Positions 51,889 to 60,983 of a stretch of 64,000 nt of DNA are shown one piece after another. The translations under genes and the position numbers were made by a program. The DNA lies in contig NZ_RJVR01000346.1 in assembly GCF_003999195.1 (NCBI RefSeq), positions 1 through 64,000 on the forward strand, written 5' to 3'. The notes below the pieces were generated by a model that worked only from the letters and a program-made list of their open reading frames with translations, was not told where the DNA came from and made no database searches. Position 1 is the first letter of the stretch; every line of letters starts with the position of its first letter. This stretch comes from Streptomyces soli (lineage in GTDB: Bacteria; Actinomycetota; Actinomycetes; Streptomycetales; Streptomycetaceae).

Positions 51889-52115
51889 GCGCGCCCACGC
51901 CGCGATCCGGGCGTCTCCTCCGCTCACCAGTCGTTCGGCACGACGGGCAGTGGTGGCTGGTCAGCGGTGCCGGCTCGATTCTCGCCACCGACCCCACGTT
52001 CACCGGCGAAATGGACGGCTTCGCGGCAGCGGTGGCCGCCGCCGACCAGGCCGTCGCCGACCTCCGTGTCCGGCAGGACGAGCCCCCGGCTCCCGGCTGC
52101 GGAGGGCAGCGATGA
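51885..52115 (+). CDS. Small hypothetical protein, coupled
   Basis: A 76-aa protein starting in the coupling-protein stop and ending in the next gene's start (ATGA overlaps at both ends). The core reads SPVVRHDGQWWLVSGAGSIL, beta-like. Its tight coupling suggests a partner of the coupling protein or of the DnaB-N protein. Function unknown. Confidence 0.6.
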   Translation: MSAPTPRSGRLLRSPVVRHDGQWWLVSGAGSILATDPTFTGEMDGFAAAVAAADQAVADLRVRQDEPPAPGCGGQR

Positions 52116-53284
52116 ACCCGCTTCTGGGCGCCGAGCAGGCGGTGCTCGGCTCGGTGCTGCTCGACCCCGGCCAGCTCGCGCACCTCGACTGGCTCGCGCC
52201 GGATCACTTCTACCGCCCGGTCCACCAAGCGCTGTTCGCCGCGCTGCGCAAGCTCCGGACCGATGGCCATCCCGCGTTGACAGCCGAAAATTCCGTGCCA
52301 CTGTCGTGGGTGACCGACGCGGTCGGCGAGGCCAGCCTCCACGTCCGGGGGCTGACCGCGGTCTACGCGCACACCCTGATCTCGGCCTGCCCGCGCCCCG
52401 GGCATGCTCCGGTCTACGGGCGCATGGTGTTGGAAGGCGCGATCCATCGCAGCGTGACCGAGCACGCGATCCGCCTTCATCAGGCCGCCCGTGCCCACGC
52501 CCTGCAGGGCGAGGTCGAAGGAGCGCTGCACTACGCGGACGTCCTGACGGGTGTGCTCGCCGATCTCGCACGGCGGTGGGGGTCCGAACCGCGTCCGCTC
52601 GCGCCTGCCTCGCCACCGGCTACCGCCCCGGTCGCGCCGCCGCCGGTCCGGGCAGACCAGGTCGCCGAGGACGAGCGGTTCCTGCTGGCTGTTCTGGTCG
52701 AGCGGCCGAAGGCAATGGACGAGGTGGTCGGCTGGCTGCGGCCGGGCGACTTCGCCGACCCGGCCCACGGCCAGCTCTACCGCTGCCTCGGCGCGCTGCA
52801 TCACCGGAGCGAGCCCATCGACCGGATCACCGTGCTGTGGGAGGCCCAGCGGCGCGGTCTGCTGGCCGAAGGCACGCTGTCCACCGAACAGCTCACCGCG
52901 ATCTGCGACGGCGTCGGCCCCGGAAGCGCCGAGTGGCTCGGCGAACAGGTCATGCGTTCCTCCGTCACCCGCACGGCCGCTGTCTCCGCCCGCGCCATCC
53001 GCGCGCTCGCCGAGAACGAGACCTTGGCCCCCGGGCGGCTCATCAGCCACGCGCTGCACGCGCTCGGCCCGGTCGACGACGTGCGTACGCGCTGGCAAGC
53101 CGCCAACGGCCGCCCCGCTCCGACGCCGCCGACCACCGCGCCGCCGACCGAGGAGCCCCCGACGGCGCGGGTCCATGCCGCCCTCGCCCGCAGCACCGCG
53201 CGACCGGCCGCACGGCCACCGGAACGCCCAGCCCCCGCCACCAAGTCGTCAGCCGCACGACCGCCCTCGCACACCCACGGCTGA
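52112..53284 (+). CDS. Protein with two DnaB N-terminal-like domains and no helicase domain
   Basis: A 390-aa protein. Residues ~1-60 (LLGAEQAVLGSVLLDPGQLA; DHFYRPVHQALFAALRKL) and ~190-260 (DERFLLAVLVERPKAMDEVV; FADPAHGQLYRCLGALH) both match the helical N-terminal domain of replicative helicase DnaB. The RecA-like ATPase domain is absent. The DnaB N-terminal domain normally binds primase, so this protein may steer host replication proteins to the element's DNA. The tail is Ala/Pro-rich. Confidence 0.7.
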   Translation: MNPLLGAEQAVLGSVLLDPGQLAHLDWLAPDHFYRPVHQALFAALRKLRTDGHPALTAENSVPLSWVTDAVGEASLHVRGLTAVYAHTLISACPRPGHAPVYGRMVLEGAIHRSVTEHAIRLHQAARAHALQGEVEGALHYADVLTGVLADLARRWGSEPRPLAPASPPATAPVAPPPVRADQVAEDERFLLAVLVERPKAMDEVVGWLRPGDFADPAHGQLYRCLGALHHRSEPIDRITVLWEAQRRGLLAEGTLSTEQLTAICDGVGPGSAEWLGEQVMRSSVTRTAAVSARAIRALAENETLAPGRLISHALHALGPVDDVRTRWQAANGRPAPTPPTTAPPTEEPPTARVHAALARSTARPAARPPERPAPATKSSAARPPSHTHG

Positions 53285-53337
53285 CTCGCCCTCCTCCAAC
53301 CCATGCCATCCGACCGACCTCACCTCTGGAGCGCACC

Positions 53338-53580
53338 GTGGACAAAACTCCTCTCTCCGGTGCCTTGGCCCTGCGCGCTACGGCCTCCGCCTTCGACGCC
53401 CAGCGCGGCAAACTGCCGGTGCCCGAAGACCCCCGCCGCTCACCCGATGCCGTCGCGCACCAGATCTCCGAACTCGGAAAGCTCATCACCGACCTGGGCG
53501 ACGAGGTCCTCTTTCGCGTCGCCGACCATGACCAGGCACCGCACACCGCTCTGCCGCTGCGACGGAGCGCGCAAGACCAT
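53338..53580 (+). pseudogene. Hypothetical transfer-operon gene truncated by an insertion
   Basis: GTG 53338 opens a good coding stretch (ALRATASAFDAQRGKLPVPE; AHQISELGKLITDLGDEVLF). It loses protein character at about 53560-53580, where a palindromic repeat and a transposase fragment begin. The original 3' part is missing. Unknown function. Confidence 0.5.
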
Positions 53581-53583
53581 CCT

Positions 53584-53619
53584 CCCCCAGCCTTCGGCCG
53601 GGGGTACCCCCAGGCTGGC
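53584..53619. repeat. Palindromic intergenic-type repeat
   Basis: CCAGCCT (53588-53594) and AGGCTGG (53613-53619) flank a C-rich/G-rich core with a GGGGGTACCCCC palindrome. Very similar palindromes are common between genes in Streptomyces. Here it sits exactly at the junction of the truncated gene and the transposase fragment. Confidence 0.55.
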
Positions 53620-54035
53620 CGTACTCCTTCGCCGCCGGCCTGGAGTGGGGCGCCACGTCGTGGACGACACTGCTGGACGCGGCCCGGATCGGGCCTGATG
53701 ACGACACCACCATCGTGACGGCCCGGCAGGCACGGCGGGTGGTCGAGCGTCTGGATGCCGCCGGTGTGCTCGCCGGACGCCCAGCCCCGGTGTTCGTCTT
53801 CGACGCCGGCTACGACCTGACCCGAACCACCTATCTGACCAGCCAGGACGGCCTGGAAGTTCGCACCCCCGCCAGAAGACCGAAACCCGCAACCTCGGGC
53901 CCCGGCCGCCCGAAAGGCACCACCCGACCACCCCGTACCCGCTACCCAGTCGGGAAGAGGAAGACCACCCCCACCAGCAAAAACAACCAGCGCCAACCAA
54001 CACCAGAGGTCGAGAGCACCACAGCGGCTAAATGA
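53620..54035 (+). mobile_element. DDE transposase fragment (IS701-like or similar)
   Basis: The plus-strand frame reads SFAAGLEWGATSWTTLLDAA, then VTARQARRVVERLDAAGVLA, then PAPVFVFDAGYDLTRTTYL. The FVFDAGYD motif is a catalytic-Asp block of a DDE transposase common in Streptomyces. The downstream region turns into low-complexity Pro/Lys/Thr sequence and the rest is missing. Family assignment to IS701-like is tentative. Confidence 0.55.
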
Positions 54036-54068
54036 TCTTCACAGGTTTAATCTCAAGCTGAGAGGCGG

Positions 54069-55391
54069 TTACTCAAGCAGGATTTCCTCCGGCCGCCGGT
54101 TGGTTACCGCGGTCTCCCTGCCGCTCAGTATGTGCTCGATGCAGGCCTTCAGATCGCCGCCGTGGTCATCCCGAGCCATGCTCCGGAGCTCCTGGGTGAG
54201 GTCCAGGCCGTTGATCAGGACGATCGGGTACTGGTCTTCCACCATCTCGGTCTGGGCAGGCACCGAGTAGGCCCCCGTTGTCACGTAGACGCCGATCCAG
54301 CCGCGCCGAAGTCGGGCCACCACGCGGGCAATCTGCTCGGCGGATACAAGGTGATCCGGCCTGACGCACTTCGCCTGTCCCAGCACAACGAGACTCGTGC
54401 CAGCCAGCCCGCTGCCCAGATCGAGCCGCCCCACGAAGTCAGCTCCGCCGTCACCGGACCTGCGGGTCAGCCATCCTTCAACGTAGCTGTTTCCGGCCCC
54501 GCGCAGCACACGCGCGGCGACGGTTGAAGCAATGGCCTCGAAGTCGTGCTTGCGCCCGTCGAAGTATTTGTAGATCAGCTCAAGGTCCTCGGCCTCCCTA
54601 CTGCCAGCCTTCGGTCGCTGCTCGGGCACCTTGGTGACCTTGGCCCGGGCAACGCGCCGGCGGAGTCGAGGTAGGGCAGAGTTGCCATGCTTGACCCACT
54701 CGCGCCATGCCTTCGGGGCCTGCTCGAGCGCCTCTAGGTCGGTCACGGACTCATCCCGCCGGGAGTGGATCCACTCCCAAGGAACCTCGTCGTGCTCGGC
54801 TGTGAGGTCAATGAGCGCGATGTCGTATACGTAGTTGATGAATGTGGTGTGCTCGCTGCCGCCCCACTGCACCAGCCGCTCTGCCCTCTCGATGACGCCC
54901 AGCCCACAGAACTCGACGTGCCCCTTGGGCTTGCCGTTGCGGGAGACCGCGCGAAACAGCAGCAGTGGTGTGGCGGTCGCTCGCTCCTCCGGCGTGTGCC
55001 CCTGGTGACTGGTGAAGGCCTCAAGTAGGGCTGCGTTCCCGTTTGTGGTTCCGGGCACGAGAGTCGTGCTGGCTTTGTGGTCGCCGAAGTAGCGGACGTG
55101 CCCGTTGTCCATGTCGAACACGTCGTGCCACGGCGTCTGCTCAGTGCCAGCCTTCCAAGGACTCGACCGAATGAGGATCACAGGACGCCTCGGTCCCGCT
55201 GGCGCTCCAACTTTGGCCATCCCATTGATCCCAGACTCCAACAAGGCCCTCTTCAGGCCCGGCGAGTGCGTCACATGATGGAAGTTTGGGTATCCGTCCA
55301 GCTCGGCTTGCTTCGGATCCTTACCTGTGGCGTAGCGGTACACCTGGCCTACGCGGAGCGACCTCCCCAACACCCTCTCCCCTCCTGTCAC
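54069..55391 (-). CDS. AspBHI-like modification-dependent restriction endonuclease
   Basis: A 440-aa protein. The N-terminal ~190 residues (HDVFDMDNGHVRYFGDHKAS; TPLLLFRAVSRNGKPKGHVE) look like the SRA-like binding domain of AspBHI-type enzymes. The C-terminal part is an Mrr-type PD-(D/E)XK nuclease: HDFEAIASTVAARVLRG, then SGDGGADFVGRLD (catalytic Asp) and LVVLGQAKC (Q-x-K). Such enzymes cut DNA containing 5-methylcytosine or its derivatives. It is divergent from a GHKL ATPase gene with about 150 bp between. Start at 55391; the start codon is not strongly supported. Confidence 0.7.
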   Translation of the reverse strand: MTGGERVLGRSLRVGQVYRYATGKDPKQAELDGYPNFHHVTHSPGLKRALLESGINGMAKVGAPAGPRRPVILIRSSPWKAGTEQTPWHDVFDMDNGHVRYFGDHKASTTLVPGTTNGNAALLEAFTSHQGHTPEERATATPLLLFRAVSRNGKPKGHVEFCGLGVIERAERLVQWGGSEHTTFINYVYDIALIDLTAEHDEVPWEWIHSRRDESVTDLEALEQAPKAWREWVKHGNSALPRLRRRVARAKVTKVPEQRPKAGSREAEDLELIYKYFDGRKHDFEAIASTVAARVLRGAGNSYVEGWLTRRSGDGGADFVGRLDLGSGLAGTSLVVLGQAKCVRPDHLVSAEQIARVVARLRRGWIGVYVTTGAYSVPAQTEMVEDQYPIVLINGLDLTQELRSMARDDHGGDLKACIEHILSGRETAVTNRRPEEILLE

Positions 55392-55542
55392 TTCACGATA
55401 GTGTCATGCGCCAGAGGCATGTCCTGCACGCTGTCCCAGGCTCGAAGGTTGGTCGTCGTTCGCGTACCACCAACGCGCCTGATCACAGCAAACGCGTAAG
55501 TCATTGGATCGATCACCCTGACTACGAGGAAAGTTGGCGACT
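55392..55542. promoter_or_regulatory. Divergent intergenic region of the nuclease/ATPase pair
   Basis: This 151-bp region must hold both promoters. A TAGTGT-like -10 is visible near 55398, but spacing to a -35 is not clear. GAGGAAAG lies 8-9 bp before the GTG of the ATPase gene. Confidence 0.35.
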
Positions 55543-57525
55543 GTGGTACCTGCAGAGGCGAAGCTTTACATCGATTTCCACGGTCGTGTGATTGAGCACC
55601 TCGGGATCGACATGTACCAGTCCCCTATCGCAGCGATTGCGGAATTGGTCTCAAATTCTTGGGACGCAGACGCTAACAGCGTTCAGGTCAAATTGCCGAA
55701 AAACCTGGCACCATCTTCCGAGATCATCATCTCAGATGACGGCGAGGGCATGACTCTGCAGCAATGTCAAGATCGGTATCTCAGGGTCGGATATAACCGT
55801 CGCAAGGACCGCCAATCCGAACTCACTGCGGGTGGCCGTCCAGTAATGGGACGGAAGGGGATTGGAAAGTTTGCTGGCTTCGGTATCGCCGACCTGGTGA
55901 TAGTAGAGACGGTCAGCAAGGAAACCGGAGAGCGGACTGTATTTGAACTGGATGTCGCTCGCCTGACCGGCGAGTCGGAAGAGTACGCTAGCGAAACCCT
56001 TCTAGATGTGGAGGTTGTCGAATACTCCGGGCCGGACGATTCTGCGAGGTCTCAGCACGGAACAACGATCCGCCTACGAAATCTAACGCTCAAGAAGCGG
56101 CCCAATAAGGATCAGTTCCGGGTTAGCATGGCGCGCCGTTTCTTGCTTCTGGAGCGAGCGGATGAGTTTGAGGTTCTCGTAAACGGAGATCCGATTTCAA
56201 CGGAAGAAGACGTCGAGAGAATCCAGTTCACATTTCCTCCCGACTATGCAGAAAAGGAGATTCCGCCTGGCCTGCAAATTGAGGACGGTTGGGGAGTCGA
56301 GGCACTCTCCAACGGAGAGAAGATTCGCTGGCGGTTCCACTTCTATCATGACCCGATTCACGAGGATGAGCTCGCCGGCATTTCGATCTTTAGTCATCAT
56401 AAGCTCTCTCAGCGTCCGTTCCTGTTCAACCTGAGTGGCGGGTTCGGAGGCCAGCAGGGTACAAGCTACCTGTCGGGTAGGATTGAGGCCGATTTTATCG
56501 ATGACCAAGAGAAAGATCTGATCTCGACAGAGCGTCAGCGAATCAACTGGGAATCTGATGCGGCTCTACCTCTTGCTGCATGGGGTCAGGAAAGAGTCAA
56601 GTCGCTTCTGAGGATTTGGCAGGATCGTCGAGCCGCAACGAAGGTTAAGGCGATGAATGCCAGGATCGAGCCGTTCTCTCAGCGATTGGGCAAGTTGGAG
56701 AAGCATGAGCGACGGATTGTGGACCGGGCTTTTACTTCTCTCGCGAAAATTGCCGTCATTTCAGATGATCAGTTTGAAGATCTGGCTAACGCCATCTTGA
56801 ATGCCTGGGAGGGAGGGCGGCTTCGCGACTTGATTGACGATCTAGGCCGCACCAACGAGATGGATGCCGATGCGCTCGTGCGGATTCTCGTTGAGTCAAG
56901 GGCTATGAATGCTCTCCATGCTGCGGAACGGGTGAAGATTCAGCTAAATCTTATTGAGGGTCTGGAAGAACGCATCAAGAACCGCGAGCTCGAGAATGCG
57001 GTACGGGACTATATTGCCGAAAACCCCTGGATGATCTCTCCAGAGTGGGATACCTTCAAGGTGGAGAAAAGTCTCGAAAACATGATGAAGCTCGTGGGTG
57101 AAACCTCTCTCGATACCCTGAATGGATGGAAGGGGCGAGTGGACCTCGTCCTTTGTGCAGGGCATCAGCTATTGGTTATCGAGTTCATGCGACCCGGAGT
57201 CACGGCCGATTGGGATCATGTTGGCCGTTTTGAGCGATACATTTTTTCACTTCGGGAAGCCGTAAATGCCAACCGCGGCGGCGACTTCAACTCTGTAACC
57301 GGTCTCATGGTGGCCGATAAGCTGGAAAGGCCTGCCGGGTTTAATGAGAAACTCTCCGGGTTGCGCCGACAGGGCATGGATGCGACCGACTGGTCCGGAC
57401 TCCTAAGTAAGGCTAAGTCGCAGTGGCAGGATTATTTCGACATCCTTTTCCAGCGTGCCCCTGAAGATGGACGGATGCAATCGCTGGCCGGCGGCAATCC
57501 TGGCAGTTCAAGCGGATCGGAGTAG
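55543..57525 (+). CDS. GHKL ATPase with C-terminal PD-(D/E)XK-like domain
   Basis: A 660-aa protein. I chose GTG 55543 because it has GAGGAA at the right distance; TTG 55534 is too close. The GHKL motifs are PIAAIAELVSNSWDADANSV (N-box, ~25-44), SDDGEGMTLQQC (~68) and MGRKGIGKFAGFGIADLV (~104). After a long helical region, the C-terminus has NPWMISPEWDTFKVEKSLEN, then GRVDLVLCAG and LLVIEFMRPG, a nuclease-like fold in which the usual E-x-K lysine is Met. AT-rich codon use sets it apart from the ICE genes on both sides, which suggests recent transfer. With the divergent AspBHI-like enzyme it probably forms a small defence module. Confidence 0.75.
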   Translation: MVPAEAKLYIDFHGRVIEHLGIDMYQSPIAAIAELVSNSWDADANSVQVKLPKNLAPSSEIIISDDGEGMTLQQCQDRYLRVGYNRRKDRQSELTAGGRPVMGRKGIGKFAGFGIADLVIVETVSKETGERTVFELDVARLTGESEEYASETLLDVEVVEYSGPDDSARSQHGTTIRLRNLTLKKRPNKDQFRVSMARRFLLLERADEFEVLVNGDPISTEEDVERIQFTFPPDYAEKEIPPGLQIEDGWGVEALSNGEKIRWRFHFYHDPIHEDELAGISIFSHHKLSQRPFLFNLSGGFGGQQGTSYLSGRIEADFIDDQEKDLISTERQRINWESDAALPLAAWGQERVKSLLRIWQDRRAATKVKAMNARIEPFSQRLGKLEKHERRIVDRAFTSLAKIAVISDDQFEDLANAILNAWEGGRLRDLIDDLGRTNEMDADALVRILVESRAMNALHAAERVKIQLNLIEGLEERIKNRELENAVRDYIAENPWMISPEWDTFKVEKSLENMMKLVGETSLDTLNGWKGRVDLVLCAGHQLLVIEFMRPGVTADWDHVGRFERYIFSLREAVNANRGGDFNSVTGLMVADKLERPAGFNEKLSGLRRQGMDATDWSGLLSKAKSQWQDYFDILFQRAPEDGRMQSLAGGNPGSSSGSE

Positions 57526-57555
57526 AATCGCTCAGTTTCCACCTCGATGGAAGTT

Positions 57556-58055
57556 CGCGCGTGTCCATTCACGGGGTGGTAAGGCCGGGGTGGGTAGCCA
57601 GGGTGTTCCTGCGAGGGCGCGGTGGATGGGGTGGATGCCGTGGCCGCGTGCGCTGACGAGGTAGAAGCGGACGCGTAGGTAGGCACCCAGGGTGCTGGGG
57701 GTGTGCCAGTAGCCCGAGACGGCCTGGTGCCGTTTCGATCCTCGAAGTGCCTTCTCGGAGGCGTTGTTGGTCCAGGGAACGGCGAAGTTGCGGGTGAACA
57801 GCCAGACCTACTCGGCCTTGTCGGTCAGGCGTTTGGCGAGACGGTAGCCGGGATGGTTGCCGTCGTGCCAGTCCCCCAGCCGGTTGGTGAGGATGCCCCA
57901 GCCGGTGGCCTTGTCGAAGCGTTCCCGCAGGCCGGCCAGCAGGTGCGGGTCGAGCTGGTCGTCCCCGGCGTCACGGGCAGCGCTCAGCCTTGGCCCATAC
58001 CTGCCCGGCCGGGTCCTGGGCGGTGATTCCGTCCAGGTCGCGCAGCAGGTGGGCC
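57556..58055 (-). mobile_element. IS66-family transposase, C-terminal remnant
   Basis: The minus strand reads LAHLLRDLDGITAQDPAGQV, LDPHLLAGLRERFDKATGWG, NNASEKALRGSKRHQAVSGY and VRFYLVSARGHGIHPIHRAL, the end of an IS66 TnpC. A TAG interrupts at 57808-57810 and there is a frameshift near 57985. Its missing front part is found at 60158-60880 on the same strand, so the element was split by later insertions. Confidence 0.75.
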
Positions 58056-58271
58056 AACGCGATCGAGTCGCTCAACGCCCGCTACCGGCGCGCGGCCCAG
58101 GCTTGCGGGCACTTCCCCAACGAACAGGCCGCCCTCAAGCGCCTCTACCTCGCCACCCTCGCCCTCGACCCCACCGGCCGCGGCCGGCAGCGCTGGAACA
58201 ACCGCTGGAAGTCCGCCCTGAACGAGTTCGACGTCCTCTTCGACGGGCGCCTTACCGCCGGACGAGTGTAG
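58056..58271 (+). mobile_element. IS256-family transposase, C-terminal remnant
   Basis: The plus strand reads ANAIESLNARYRRAAQACGH, FPNEQAALKRLYLATLALDP and RQRWNNRWKSALNEFDVLFD, the conserved end of IS256-type (Mutator-like) transposases. It begins abruptly inside the IS66 remnant. From 58272 to 58437 nothing else is seen apart from a short TGAATCC tandem. Confidence 0.75.
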
Positions 58272-58437
58272 GCCAAACAGCCCACCGAAAAACCTGTACG
58301 CCAACCAGATGAATCACACCTGAATCCTGAATCCTGATAGACCCGCAACGATCGCCGCCATGTCGGCATAACCGGGGTATCGGCGTAATGTGCGTTGCAC
58401 AGGGCGTGTCGGCTGCCGTAGCGCTGGCCTGGATCGT

Positions 58438-60039
58438 TCACGGCAGTGACCGGTTGATCTTGTGCCCGTGATGTCGCTTTCGTTCTCGCTCGGGGCGGTT
58501 GCCGGGCGAGTGCGACCGTCGGCTGTCGTGCCGGATGACGCCGGGTTCCACGGCCCCGGTGGCGTGCTGCTTCCTCCTCTCGGCTGGTCGGGGCGGGTTC
58601 GCCCTGGTCAGGTGGGGCAGGGCGAGCAGGCGCCGGAACGCGGTGACGATCTCATCGGTCCAGGGCCAGGTTCGGGGGATCTTCAGCCGCCGGCGGCGCT
58701 GGCCGGCTACGAGGACGGCGGGGGCGTGCAGGAAGCGGTACCGCAGGGTCTTCGGGGTCGCCTTGGCCAGGGAGGTGCCGTGCAGGGCGAGGAGTTGGAG
58801 CCAGGCACGCAGGTCGCACGCCAGGGCGGTGACGGCGAGCCAGGCCTGGTTGATCTTCATGTGGCGGGAGGGGAACCGGTTCAGGCTCTCGGCCTTGCTG
58901 TCCCGGATCTTGGGCTCGGCCCGGGCGTGAGTCCTGTGACGCACGTCCAGCCATGAGGCCTGATGGCCTTGGGTGTTGGTGGCGAAGGCCTGCAGGCGCA
59001 CCTCGTGCTCGGTCTCGTACGCGCTCGCGTCCTTGGCGTAGCGCGAGTGCAGGGGTTCGCGGTGCACGAACACCCGGTGACCCTTCGGCCAGGTGGACAG
59101 GTCGCCGAGCAGGCCGGTGATCTCGGCGACGGCCGCGTTCTCGCGCGGCTCGCCGGTCTCGTCCAGGGCCGGCTCCCACAGCGTGCGGCCGGTCTCCTTC
59201 TCCAGCGCGTCCAGGGCGAGCACGGCGTCCATCTCGCGCTGAGTGAAGGTCCAGCCGGTGGAGTACTCCCAGGTGTAGGAGGGGTGGGTGCGTCCCCCCG
59301 CCGGGGCGATCCAGGCCAGCAGGCCGCAGGAGAACCCGGCCCCGTCGGTGCGGAACAGGATCTTCCTTCGGTAGGGGCCGGGAAGTTGGGCCACCGCCGC
59401 TTCGAAGATCGCGATGTTGTCGCCGGTGTCGTTGGCCCCCGCATCCCCGGGGCGCAGGTGCTGGGCGAGCATCTCGCCGGTGTTGTCGCAGAACGTCAGG
59501 ATCGGGCACAGGCCGTACACGCGCTTCTTGTACGTGCCCGCACAGCCCTCCTTCTCCGAGGCGCACCCCACCGGGGTGGCGTCGGAGTCCAGGACCGTCC
59601 AGCCCTCCAGCGCCCGCCCGTTGACGCTGATCCACGGGAAACCCTGGGGTCGGGCGGCGAGCAGGGCCCGTACCCGGCGGCGGACCTTCGCCCGCGCCAG
59701 CGCGATCCGTTTGAGCTGCTGTTCGCCCGTCTCCTCCAGGGTGCGCCACACCGTGGGCGCCGACGCGGTGTCCCTGAGTACGGGGCGCTGGTGTTCGAGG
59801 ACGGCGATGTCGGCGATGGCGACCGCGCCGAGCACGATCGCGCAGGCCAGATCCGTCAGCACCCGCCCGCGCTCGTGACGCGGGGCGAAGCCGGTCCGGC
59901 GCATCGCGTACGTGAGCTCCTCGCCGAGCCCGACCCGCTCGGCCAGCACCTGAAGGTGCACCCCGCCCGCGTGCCCGACCTGCCCCTTCCCCTCGGCCGG
60001 CATGGCCAGACCGGCGAGTCGTCCACTACTCTTGCGCAC
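58438..60039 (-). mobile_element. IS1380-family transposase, apparently intact
   Basis: A 533-aa transposase from GTG 60039. DDE elements are visible: WTVLDSDATPVGCASEKEG (first Asp), KILFRTDGAGFSCGLLAW (second Asp), and the C-terminal SRHMKINQAWLAVTALACDL block. The length is slightly long for the family because of an extended C-terminal tail. Terminal inverted repeats and a target duplication could not be fixed by eye. It is inserted within the split IS66 element. Confidence 0.8.
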
Positions 60040-60157
60040 GGATTCGGTGCCCCCGCCTTGCAGCGATGTGTTCTTCGACAGCTCGCATCATCGCAGGTAG
60101 AGGCACCGTCTCTGCTTTCGGGTGACACTCAGTCACCAACCGCCGAGCCGCAGTGAA

Positions 60158-60880
60158 TCACCGAGGCTGGTAGCAGGTGAAGGCATCGGCGACGAGGGTG
60201 CCGGTGAAGTGCTCCAGCACGCCGGCCTCGACCATCGCGACGTGCCCGCGCCTGGCGTGCGCGCGGTACCCGGTCAGCCTGTTGGTGCACGCGACGTGGA
60301 CCCAATGCAGGGACGCGGCGACCCGGATGCCGGACTCGAGAAGTGTGCGACGGTGACTTGCTGCAGCAGTGCCACGGCGTGGTCGCTGAACGGGGCGAGC
60401 TGCTCGCAGGCCCGTTGCGCAGCACGGCGTCGAGGGTCGCCGGCGGCGTCCGCGCGCGGACCGTGGGCAGTGCTGCTGCACCAGCAGGTACACGGCCATC
60501 GCGTGGACGCCGGGACCGTACTGGGTCGGCGCCGTGAGACTCTCGGGCCCGCGTCGCGCGGGTCAGGTGACCGCAGGTGCAACGCAGCTTCAGCATCCGG
60601 TGCTCGATCACCGTGAGACGCGGGTCGGGCAGGTCGAAGACCTGCCCAGGTAAAACCGACCGACCTGCGCACGCGGGCCGGTGCCAGACGATCTCCTCCG
60701 GGTCCGTCACCCCCGATTGCTGTCCGGATGCCCCGGCTGGGCCCCCGGCCTGCCGCCGCTCGCTTGTGCTGCGAACGCGGCGGCTGCTTGCGGAACGGAC
60801 TGCCCGAGGACGGCGACTTCGAGGAGTTCGAGCTCTGGGACTGGATCGGCACTCTGAAGACGATCTCGACGACCACGTCT
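60158..60880 (-). pseudogene. IS66-family transposase, N-terminal part with frameshifts
   Basis: Blocks in different minus-strand frames fit an IS66 transposase: DPEEIVWHRPAC, GQVFDLPDPRLTVIEHRMLK and RCTCGHLT (zinc-binding region), MAVYLLVQQHCP, then SGIRVAASLHWVHVACTNRL and TGYRAHARRGHVAMVEAGVL before a stop. Several frameshifts are present. The C-terminal remainder lies at 57556-58055. Confidence 0.7.
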
Positions 60881-60983
60881 CGGCGCTAAACGCCACGCGC
60901 TCGGCGGTAAGCCGGTCGACCGGCTTACCTGCCGGGCCAAACACAGTGCCGATCCCGGACTTCTACGCCTGCGGCGGGCTCGT

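Noticed and set aside
57703-58026. Plus-strand 107-codon frame
   Set aside because: Antisense of the IS66 C-terminal remnant.
58462-60156. Plus-strand frames opposite the IS1380 transposase
   Set aside because: Shadows of the transposase gene.
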